A stretch of 8,153 nucleotides of DNA, from positions 1-8,153 of the forward strand of contig JBFMBU010000227.1 of the NCBI GenBank assembly GCA_040755035.1, given 5' to 3'. The notes under the pieces are model-generated. The model saw only the letters and a list, made by a program, of their open reading frames with translations. It did no database searches and was not told the origin of the DNA. The stretch's first letter is position 1. Every line of letters starts with the position of its first letter. The stretch is from RBG-13-43-22 sp040755035. GTDB lineage: Bacteria; Desulfobacterota; RBG-13-43-22. The position numbers and the translations under genes are program-made. Below are positions 1 through 6,047 of the stretch, in pieces.

Positions 1-1647
1 GTTTGGAAAGAAAACGCCGGGAGGGTCTCCGTGGTAACCTTGTCCGGAGACCTGATCGATAAAAACGGAATTATTTCCGGTGGCGGGGCCTCCGAACCGG
101 AAAGCGGGATTCTTTTTCAGAAAAATTTGATTCATAAGTTGGAAGAGAAGGTAAGGGACTGGGAAGAAAAGCTGGCCCGGACCAGAGGGGAATTGGAACG
201 TTTGATCCAGGCCAATGAGGTTAAGACTCTGGAAATCCGGTCTTTGGATGAAGAAAAACAGAGGATAGACCGTCAGGTTCTGGAATTGGAAAAACAATTG
301 ATCGGCCGGCAGGAAGAAAGCAAACCCCTCCAACGCCGCTTGCAAATGCTTGCTCTGGAGGAGGAAGAAAACCGAATTCAGGAAAGGGATGATCTGACCG
401 AGGAACAGCAGTTGATTTCCCAGGAGAAAACCCTGAATCATGAAATCGAAGGCCTGCGCAATGATATCCGGCAACGGGAAGCGGCCGGCGGGGGCCTGGC
501 TGCCGAACTGGAAAGGGAAAGGCAAATGCTGACCGAGGTCTATCGTCAGGTCTCCGCCTTAAAGGAAAAGGGAGGGCATATTGGACGGGAATGGGAAGCC
601 ATAAAAGCCGCCCTGAACGAGAAACAAACCCGAGAGGGCCGACTTGAGGAGAAAATCAGGACCGCAGAGGAACAACAATCCCAACTGAAACAAAAATCGG
701 AGTCCAGCGCGGTCGCCATTCAGGCCCTTCAGACGGTGGTGGAGGAATTGGAATCTCAAATCGAGGCCGAGAATCAAAGCTGGGAAAAGTTGATAAAACA
801 GAAGGAGGATGGCGAGTCGGCCTTGAAGAATATCCGAGGAGTCTTGTCCGAAGCGGAACAAATCGAGAATGAATTGAGAATGGACCTGGCCCAGATGGCT
901 ATGAAGATCGATCATATTGCCGAACAGGTCAGGGAACAAACCACCCTTCCGGCAGAGGAGTGGGTTTCCGGCTACCTCAAAGGCGACGAGGCGTTGGAGA
1001 TTTTGAAGGAAAAGAAGCGGGAACTGCGGGAGAAACTGGAACAATTGGGAGAGGTCAACCTGACGGCCTTGGAGGAATATAACGCCTTCAAGGAACGCTA
1101 TGATTTTTATCATTCACAGGAAGAAGACCTGGTCAAATCCATGGATTCCCTAAAAAGGGCCATTCACAAAATTAATTCCACTTCCAGGGAACTCTTTCTC
1201 TCCACTTTTAAGGTGATCCAGGAAAAGATGAACGAGGTCTTTCCCCTCTTATTCGGAGGCGGAACAGCCAAGTTATCCTTAACCGATGAAGAGGACCCTT
1301 TGGAAAGCGGGGTGGATATCATGGTTCATCCTCCCGGGAAACGGGTGACCAATATGACCCTGCTTTCAGGAGGAGAAAAGGCTTTGACCGCCTTGGCCCT
1401 CTTATTTGCCACCTATCTGGTTAAACCCAGCCCCTTTTGTCTTTTGGATGAAATTGACGCTTTTCTTGATGAAGCCAACGTGGAAAGGTTCAAGAGCCTG
1501 GTTCGTAATATCGTTCGTGACTCCCAGATCATCCTGATTACCCATAATCGGAGGATTATGGAGATGGCCGATACCCTTTATGGCGTGACCATGGAGCAAC
1601 CCGGGGTTTCAAAGCTGGTTTCGGTCCAATTGGATACGATCCAGTGA
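1..1647 (+). CDS. smc: Chromosome segregation protein SMC, C-terminal half (5' partial)
   Basis: ATPase of the bacterial condensin complex, which acts on DNA in the nucleoid with kleisin partners ScpA/ScpB. The frame is open from base 1, so the GTG at 31 is an internal codon; 548 residues are visible of a family usually near 1,150-1,200. In visible numbering, residues 1-38 are the end of the hinge (a TLSGDLID stretch, then a glycine-rich SGGG). Residues about 40-420 are the returning coiled coil, rich in Glu, Lys, Gln and Leu. The C-terminal ATPase lobe follows: ABC signature LSGGEKALT from residue 455, Walker B FCLLDEID with Asp483/Glu484, D-loop FLDEAN, and the switch histidine in ITHN (His515). 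It ends with the typical GVSKLVSV motif. The Walker A lobe is off the left edge. All C-lobe catalytic motifs look intact. Its stop overlaps the start of the downstream SPOR gene (GTGA), suggesting one transcript. Confidence 0.97.
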   Translation, partial: VWKENAGRVSVVTLSGDLIDKNGIISGGGASEPESGILFQKNLIHKLEEKVRDWEEKLARTRGELERLIQANEVKTLEIRSLDEEKQRIDRQVLELEKQLIGRQEESKPLQRRLQMLALEEEENRIQERDDLTEEQQLISQEKTLNHEIEGLRNDIRQREAAGGGLAAELERERQMLTEVYRQVSALKEKGGHIGREWEAIKAALNEKQTREGRLEEKIRTAEEQQSQLKQKSESSAVAIQALQTVVEELESQIEAENQSWEKLIKQKEDGESALKNIRGVLSEAEQIENELRMDLAQMAMKIDHIAEQVREQTTLPAEEWVSGYLKGDEALEILKEKKRELREKLEQLGEVNLTALEEYNAFKERYDFYHSQEEDLVKSMDSLKRAIHKINSTSRELFLSTFKVIQEKMNEVFPLLFGGGTAKLSLTDEEDPLESGVDIMVHPPGKRVTNMTLLSGGEKALTALALLFATYLVKPSPFCLLDEIDAFLDEANVERFKSLVRNIVRDSQIILITHNRRIMEMADTLYGVTMEQPGVSKLVSVQLDTIQ

Positions 1648-2474
1648 AGGATACCGGTCCTTCCGACAATAGTCGGATGACCTTTAAGGGGGTAAGTCGC
1701 TCGAAAACAGTGAACCTATATTGTTATTTAGCGGCTCTGTGCCTGGCTTTTTGGGGCTATGCACCCTCCGTTATGGCCGGTGAGTCCATCTATAGTGTCC
1801 AGGCAGGGATTTTTTCCACATTAAAAAATGCCCAGCGATACTATCAGACATTAGAAAAGTCACTCCCGGCGAACCTTCAAGAGTATCTCCGCATCGAAAA
1901 AAAAGAAAAAAAGTTTGTAGTGAAAGTGGGGAGGTTTGATACACTGGAAAAGGCCGAGGAACGGATTGCGGCCCTCCGGCCTTTTTCCAAGGACGCTTTC
2001 ATTTTAAAGGACCCATTGCTTCAAGGAAATATCCTGAAAATCAAACGGACTCCCCCCCTTACCCCCCCAAAGTCCGAAGCGGTCAAAATTCCACCCCAAT
2101 CTCCTGACGATCAGGGGACTTTTCCGGAAAAGGCCGAAGAAAAACCAACGGCGGAAAAAATCAAATCCCTGCTGCTCAATAAAACAGCCATTACCGGTGT
2201 TCTTCAGGAAATTGTTTCCATAAGGTCCGACAGTATCGGTTTACCGCCAGGCCGGGAGATGGTACGGATCCGGATCCGTCTTGAAGAAACCGGGGCGATC
2301 GATACCTTCCCGAACATCCTCAAAGAAAAAGAGGGACAAATCCTGACCTTGTTTTCCGAAACCAATCAAAATTTTTTCATCCCTGGAAAGCGAATTAAAG
2401 GAACCGCTGAATATAAAGGAGACCATTTAAGCCGTATGTTCTGGATCCTGGACCCCAAACCGCTTTCACCCTGA
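1644..2474 (+). CDS. Secreted SPOR-domain protein with uncharacterised C-terminal domain
   Basis: Probable periplasmic peptidoglycan-binding protein of 276 residues. A basic N-region and hydrophobic stretch (about 23-40) precede a good signal peptidase I site, VMA|GE, after residue 45; no lipobox is seen. Residues 48-122 look like a SPOR domain: YSVQAGIF opening, a helix, then FVVKVGRFDTLEKAEE and a closing strand. SPOR domains are known to bind denuded glycan strands, often at the division septum. A Pro/Lys/Glu-rich linker (about 123-178) leads to a C-terminal domain (about 179-270) of alternating beta-like segments that I do not recognise. The GTG start at 1644 overlaps the smc stop by 4 bases with only a weak GGAT upstream, so it may rely on translational coupling. 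ATG 1677 (residue 12) is an alternative that gives a more usual signal-peptide N-region but lacks a clear ribosome site. The SPOR assignment is firm; the exact role and start are not. Confidence 0.85.
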   Translation: MKDTGPSDNSRMTFKGVSRSKTVNLYCYLAALCLAFWGYAPSVMAGESIYSVQAGIFSTLKNAQRYYQTLEKSLPANLQEYLRIEKKEKKFVVKVGRFDTLEKAEERIAALRPFSKDAFILKDPLLQGNILKIKRTPPLTPPKSEAVKIPPQSPDDQGTFPEKAEEKPTAEKIKSLLLNKTAITGVLQEIVSIRSDSIGLPPGREMVRIRIRLEETGAIDTFPNILKEKEGQILTLFSETNQNFFIPGKRIKGTAEYKGDHLSRMFWILDPKPLSP

Positions 2475-2626
2475 CCCTTCCTCCGCTTCCCCCTTTCAAA
2501 ACATTTTGTTGCTTTTGTTTTACTATTAGGCGGTTACCATTCCACCCTCACCCTCCATCCTTGGTTACTCGGTCCTTTTCGTGGATATTTACAATTTTTC
2601 TATTTATTTCAAATAATTATATTTAT

Positions 2627-2654
2627 TAAAGTTCCCTTCAAAAAAGACCGATAA
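2627..2654 (+). promoter_or_regulatory. Predicted sigma-28 (FliA-type) promoter for the chemoreceptor pair
   Basis: TAAAGTTC at 2627-2634 matches the FliA -35 consensus TAAAGTTT in 7 of 8 positions, and ACCGATAA at 2647-2654 matches the -10 consensus GCCGATAA in 7 of 8. The spacer is 12 bases against the usual 11. The preceding 40 bases are very AT-rich and could act as an UP-like element. Transcription would begin near 2660, leaving a leader of about 85 bases before the ATG at 2748. Chemoreceptor genes are classic members of the flagellar late-gene regulon, so position and motif agree. The motif is seen directly; use by FliA is inferred. The remainder of the 2475-2747 gap shows no gene and no convincing terminator for the SPOR gene. 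Confidence 0.7.
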
Positions 2655-2747
2655 GTCTAAAAACGGGGAAGAAGACGGGTTTTGCGGATCCTGTTAAGGT
2701 CATCATTGAACAAATAAAAAGAAACATCATAAAAGGAACAATGGAAG

Positions 2748-4283
2748 ATGAAACAGGTAAAACTAAGTAATAAAATTATCGGTGGATTTCTGGTTATGGG
2801 CCTCTTGCTCCTGATCGGTGGGTTGGTAGGGTTTTTCGGTATCATCCGGGTGGATTCAAGTCGGCAAAAAGTCCACCTCACTCATTTGCCGGCCATGGAG
2901 GGCCTTTCTATTCTAAAAGAGTCCCAGGCTTCCATTGCCGCCCTGGAGAAGGGGGTCTTGACCCCGGAACTTTTCGGAAATGAAACGGAAAAAGCCCGTT
3001 TATTGAAAAGTCTGGAAGAGGCCTGGAAGCGATCGGAGAAGGGTTGGGATCTTTATACCTCCTCTGTTAGGGATCAGGAAGAGCAGGGCCCCGGGAAAGC
3101 GCTGTCCATTTCCTGGGAGACCTGGAAAAAAGCCCAAAATGAAGTAATCCAAATGATGAAAGAAGGGAACCGGGCAGAGGCCTTAGAACGGTCCAGGGGT
3201 CAGGTCCGATCCGGTTTTGGACAGGTCCAAGAAAAAATTCAAGCCCTTCAAAATTACCATCTAAAGCAAGGGGAGGCCATGGGAAGGGTTATGGATGGTC
3301 TGGTTCGTTGGCAAAAAGGAATGGCCATTGGGGGAATTATTTCAGGTCTGGTGATGGCCTTGGCTATGGGAATATTTTTCAGCCGATCCATTTCCAAAGC
3401 CATAAGCCGGATAGTTCAGAACCTTCTTGAAATTTCCAGCCAGTTTTCGGCTGCGGCCCAGCAGATCGCCTCTTCCAGCAATCGGTTGGCCGAAGGAACC
3501 TCACAACAGGCGGCGGCCGTCGAGGAAACCACTTCGGTAACCGAAGAGCTTACTTCAGCCAATCGGGCTCATGATAAATTCCTCCAGGATTTGAAAAAGA
3601 CCACTGAACAAGTGGAAATAATCCGGAAAAATACCTTAAAAAATATTAAGGAAGCGGCCGGGGCTATGCTGGAAATCAAAAAATCGAGCGCTGACACCTC
3701 CAAGACCGTTAAAACTATAGAGGAGATCGCTTTTCAGACCAATCTCCTGGCCTTGAACGCCTCGGTGGAAGCAGCCCGGGCCGGTGAGGCTGGGGCAGGG
3801 TTTGCCGTAGTGGCTGACGAGGTAAGGAATTTGGCCATCCGTTCGGCTGAAGCGGCCAACAGCACCAGCACCCTTATCGAAAGGACCGTACAAGCCATTG
3901 CCCGGGGAGGGGACCTGGTGGAAAGCAGCACCTCAAAGTTCGAAGAATTCAGTGTCTTGGCGGATAAATATGTGGCCGCTATCAATCAAGCCTCAGAGGC
4001 TTCCCGTGATCAGGATCGGGCCTTTGAGCAGATCAATATCACGGTCCGGGAAATTAATCGGGTTGACCAGGATAATGCGGCCTGCGCCGAAGAGGCTGCG
4101 GCGGCAGCAGAGGAAATGAATACGCAGACCGAAGCCATGAAAAAGTATGTCGCCGAACTGGCGGCAGTCATCAATCCCGGCCGGGGAGAGATTTCGCCCT
4201 CTTTTACGGATCGGATGAAGGTTCCCGTGAAGCGCCTTTCCCCAACAAAACCAAACAGGGCCATGCAACCCGTTGCGATATGA
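2748..4283 (+). CDS. Methyl-accepting chemotaxis protein (first of tandem pair)
   Basis: Transmembrane chemoreceptor of 511 residues that would sense a periplasmic signal and control CheA through CheW. TM1 spans about 10-33 and TM2 about 192-211. The region between (about 35-190) is predicted helical, like a four-helix-bundle sensor, and has the EGNRAEAL segment typical of that class. After TM2 the usual HAMP is reduced to a short SRSISKAISRIV stretch running into the coiled coil. The signalling hairpin is canonical: residues 328-357 carry AFQTNLLALNASVEAARAGE, turning near Glu347, then GAGFAVVADEVRNLA. Candidate methylation pairs are E259/E260, E266/E267, E448/E449 and E455/E456. The last 30 or so residues are a Pro/Lys/Arg-rich tail without a CheR-tethering NWETF-type end. 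A ribosome site (AAAAGGAA, 2731-2738) lies 9 bases before the ATG. The ligand is unknown. Confidence 0.95.
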   Translation: MKQVKLSNKIIGGFLVMGLLLLIGGLVGFFGIIRVDSSRQKVHLTHLPAMEGLSILKESQASIAALEKGVLTPELFGNETEKARLLKSLEEAWKRSEKGWDLYTSSVRDQEEQGPGKALSISWETWKKAQNEVIQMMKEGNRAEALERSRGQVRSGFGQVQEKIQALQNYHLKQGEAMGRVMDGLVRWQKGMAIGGIISGLVMALAMGIFFSRSISKAISRIVQNLLEISSQFSAAAQQIASSSNRLAEGTSQQAAAVEETTSVTEELTSANRAHDKFLQDLKKTTEQVEIIRKNTLKNIKEAAGAMLEIKKSSADTSKTVKTIEEIAFQTNLLALNASVEAARAGEAGAGFAVVADEVRNLAIRSAEAANSTSTLIERTVQAIARGGDLVESSTSKFEEFSVLADKYVAAINQASEASRDQDRAFEQINITVREINRVDQDNAACAEEAAAAAEEMNTQTEAMKKYVAELAAVINPGRGEISPSFTDRMKVPVKRLSPTKPNRAMQPVAI

Positions 4284-4300
4284 TGTCAACGGAAGAGAAA

Positions 4301-4305
4301 GGGAG
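4301..4305 (+). promoter_or_regulatory. Ribosome binding site deciding the start of the second chemoreceptor
   Basis: GGGAG lies 9 bases before ATG 4315 and only 3 bases before ATG 4309, favouring 4315. The protein from 4315 (MKKVKLSSKLIGGFL) aligns directly with the start of the upstream paralogue (MKQVKLSNKIIGGFL), which supports the same choice. A longer reading from TTG 4273 would overlap the upstream gene and add residues with no counterpart. Confidence 0.6.
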
Positions 4306-4314
4306 TCAATGGAA

Positions 4315-5757
4315 ATGAAAAAGGTCAAGCTGAGCAGTAAATTGATCGGGGGATTTCTCCTGATGGGGCTGATCATTATGATCGGAGGAGTATGGGGCCC
4401 GATAGGAATTTCCCGCTTGAGCAATCCGGTTAAGGAGGTTACGGAAGTTCAAATTCCGGCTTCCTACAGCCTGGGATTAATACAGGAGGCCCTGAAATCC
4501 ATACGGCGTTTGGAGCAGGCCTTATTGATTCCGGAAAATTTCAGTGATGAACAGGAGAAGTCCCGTCTTTTAGACGAACTTGAAGGGGCCTGGAAAAAAG
4601 TGGATGAGAGGCGAAGGGCTTTTGAATCCCGATCCCTTTCCAACGAAGTGAGCACCCTTTGGAAGAAAACCGGACCCTCCTGGGAATCCTGGAGAAAAAA
4701 CCATCTGGAAGTTGTTAGAAATTTGAATGAAGGGAACCGGGCCGGGGCCTTGACCCTTTCCAGCGGTCCGGGGCGGGAATCCTTTCACTATTGTGACAAC
4801 CTGCTGCAAGAGATAGGGCAGGTTATGAAAAAGCAGGGGGAAGGCTTTCAACATTCCGGAACAGACCTGGTCGTTCAACTAAAAACGATGGTCCTTGTCG
4901 GGACCCTCTTGGGAATTTTCGTTACCTTGATTTTTGGCCTCTTTTTTTCCAGATCGATTACCCGTCCGATCCGGAGGGCTATAGGAAAATTATCGGATAC
5001 CTGTGCCCAGTTCGAGTCCACTTCAGGGCAGATCGCCACCGTCAGCCATCAATTGGCGGCCGGGACTTCTTCTCAGGCGGCAGCGGTGGAGGAAGCCTCT
5101 TCAGTAACGGCCGATCTTTCCTCCATTATCCAGAGGAATACGGATGTAGTCCAGAGTTTACAGGTGATTTCCGCTGAAAGCTCAACCTTCGGTCAAGCGG
5201 CTTTTGAATTTTTCCGACAGTCCAAAAAAGCCACCAAAGAGATTACACTCTCCAGTGAGGAAACATCAAAAATTGTTAAAACCATAGGGGAAATCGCTTT
5301 CCAAACCAACCTTTTGGCCCTTAGCGCTTCGGTGGAGGCCGCACAGAGCAGCGAGGTCGGGATAGGTTTTTCCGTGGTAGCCCAGGAGGTCCGGAATCTG
5401 GCACGGAGATCCACGGAAGCGGCCAAGAACACCACTTCCCTCATCGATGAGACCATCAGGGCCATCAACCGGGGGGACAACCTGGTCAAAGCCAGTTTGG
5501 GTAGTTTTATTTCCTATGGGGAGGCCAGTACACCGATCAACACCTTCAGCGGCAAGGCCTTCGAAGTGGCTCAAAAACAGGCCCAGGGAATCGAACAAAT
5601 CAATATTGCCCTGGGGGAAATCAGCCATTCGGCCCAAAGCAACGCCGCCAGCGCTCAGGAGGCCGCTTCCGCCGCCCAGGAAATCAGCGCTCAGGCGGCC
5701 AGCATGAGCAAGGTGGTGGAAGAGTTGAGACGGATCGTCGGTTACCGCATCCAGTAA
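4315..5757 (+). CDS. Methyl-accepting chemotaxis protein with divergent signalling tip (second of tandem pair)
   Basis: Chemoreceptor paralogue of 480 residues, 31 bases downstream of the first and probably co-transcribed. TM1 is at about 8-30, the periplasmic helical sensor at about 35-190, TM2 at about 192-211, and the same shortened HAMP-like segment (SRSITRPIRRAI) follows. It aligns with its neighbour without net gaps; the tip Glu is residue 347 in both. The hairpin is recognisable (AFQTNLLALSASVEAAQSSE, then GIGFSVVAQEVRNLA) but differs at normally near-invariant places: Asn337 to Ser, Arg344 to Gln, Ala345-Gly346 to Ser-Ser, Asp357 to Gln. Of the methylation pairs, E266/E267 are Ala/Asp here, and E448 and E455 are Gln. 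Residues 402-413 contain Gly and Pro (GEASTPINTFSG) inside what should be continuous helix. It ends where the coiled coil ends, without the tail of its neighbour. It may be an altered-output receptor or one drifting under weak selection. Start chosen at ATG 4315 from the ribosome site and paralogue alignment; ATG 4309 is the alternative. Confidence 0.93.
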   Translation: MKKVKLSSKLIGGFLLMGLIIMIGGVWGPIGISRLSNPVKEVTEVQIPASYSLGLIQEALKSIRRLEQALLIPENFSDEQEKSRLLDELEGAWKKVDERRRAFESRSLSNEVSTLWKKTGPSWESWRKNHLEVVRNLNEGNRAGALTLSSGPGRESFHYCDNLLQEIGQVMKKQGEGFQHSGTDLVVQLKTMVLVGTLLGIFVTLIFGLFFSRSITRPIRRAIGKLSDTCAQFESTSGQIATVSHQLAAGTSSQAAAVEEASSVTADLSSIIQRNTDVVQSLQVISAESSTFGQAAFEFFRQSKKATKEITLSSEETSKIVKTIGEIAFQTNLLALSASVEAAQSSEVGIGFSVVAQEVRNLARRSTEAAKNTTSLIDETIRAINRGDNLVKASLGSFISYGEASTPINTFSGKAFEVAQKQAQGIEQINIALGEISHSAQSNAASAQEAASAAQEISAQAASMSKVVEELRRIVGYRIQ

Positions 5758-5762
5758 AACCC

Positions 5763-5805
5763 CCCCCTTCCATCCTTTTTATAGGACTAAGAGGGGTGGA
5801 GGGGG
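5763..5805 (+). terminator. GC-rich hairpin after the chemoreceptor pair, possible terminator
   Basis: Starting 5 bases after the stop, CCCCCT (5763-5768) pairs with AGGGGG (5800-5805). After one bulged T, CCATCCTT (5770-5777) pairs with the segment at 5792-5799 using two G-T wobbles, giving about 14 pairs around a 14-base loop. No T-run follows on this strand. On the opposite strand the stem is followed by TTTT (complement of AAAA at 5756-5759), so it resembles an intrinsic terminator more in the minus direction. It most likely stabilises or ends the receptor mRNA; the direction and efficiency are uncertain. Confidence 0.45.
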
Positions 5806-5868
5806 AGGATTATAAATCGCATTACCTTATTTCTTCGCGAGAGCGTTTCAATAGCTCGACCTCCCGGC

Positions 5869-5904
5869 GCACCAACTTCGAGGTGCAGTGAGTTCGGCGA
5901 ACTC
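5869..5904. repeat. Two adjacent inverted repeats in the chemoreceptor-ftsY gap
   Basis: The first is GCACC (5869-5873) with GGTGC (5882-5886), 8 bases apart. The second is GAGTTC-GGC-GAACTC (5890-5904), a perfect 6-base-pair palindrome with a 3-base centre, 3 bases later. No T-run follows on either strand, so these are unlikely to be terminators. They could be an operator, a structured RNA piece, or part of a dispersed intergenic repeat. The whole non-coding stretch 5758-6047 holds the hairpin at 5763-5805, this pair, the -10 candidate at 5994 and the palindrome at 6005; I see no convincing gene in it. Confidence 0.45.
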
Positions 5905-5993
5905 AAAAGGACCGAGCGGCCAAATTCTTCCATTCGCACTACCTCTTCTGGTGATGATCCGATTTTTTGCTTCTCTGATTGGGGCGAATGAAG

Positions 5994-5999
5994 TATACT
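5994..5999 (+). promoter_or_regulatory. Candidate -10 box for ftsY
   Basis: TATACT matches the sigma-70 -10 consensus TATAAT in 5 of 6 positions and lies 48 bases before the ftsY start. No good -35 box is found 16-18 bases upstream (TTCTCT at 5971 is poor), so the promoter would be weak or activator-dependent. It would start transcription near 6006, at the edge of the palindrome at 6005-6019. Confidence 0.35.
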
Positions 6000-6004
6000 C
6001 CCGG

Positions 6005-6019
6005 CGGATCATGGGTCCG
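6005..6019 (+). other. Small palindrome at the predicted ftsY transcription start
   Basis: CGGATC (6005-6010) pairs with GGTCCG (6014-6019) across a 3-base ATG loop, with one G-T wobble. If transcription starts near 6006, the mRNA would begin with a stem, which could protect its 5' end; as DNA it could be an operator. The pairing is seen directly; any role is inferred. Confidence 0.3.
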
Positions 6020-6047
6020 TTTAATGTCATTTTAAGAAGGTAACGAT

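Noticed and set aside
559..1113. 184-residue minus-strand frame inside smc
   Set aside because: Lies wholly opposite the SMC coiled coil; its Leu/Phe-rich composition is the expected mirror of Glu/Lys/Gln codons.
2052..2067. Two seven-C runs in the SPOR linker as a phase-variable switch
   Set aside because: They encode an ordinary TPPLTPP linker; runs of seven are common by chance and the frame is intact.
2505..2525. CAAAACATTTTG palindrome followed by T-rich sequence as a SPOR-gene terminator
   Set aside because: The stem is only four or five A-T-rich pairs and could not form a stable terminator.
2588..2617. Sigma-70-like TTTACA-N18-AATAAT upstream of the first receptor
   Set aside because: The stretch is so AT-rich that such matches are expected by chance, and the sigma-28 match just downstream is more specific. 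It could still be a second promoter.
2655..2747. Possible riboswitch (for example cyclic-di-GMP) in the receptor leader
   Set aside because: The leader shows none of the conserved sequence blocks I know for these riboswitches and no clear paired architecture.
4273..4314. Longer second chemoreceptor starting at TTG 4273
   Set aside because: It overlaps the upstream gene, uses a rare start, and adds residues absent from the paralogue. ATG 4315 has a properly spaced GGGAG and aligns with the start of the first receptor.
3993..4424. 143-residue minus-strand frame across the end of the first receptor and start of the second
   Set aside because: Antisense to two well-supported receptors, with no domain or upstream signals of its own.
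5848..6030. 60-residue minus-strand reading frame in the receptor-ftsY gap
   Set aside because: No ribosome site, no recognisable domain, and it covers the inverted repeats and the candidate ftsY -10 box; more likely non-coding or part of a repeat.
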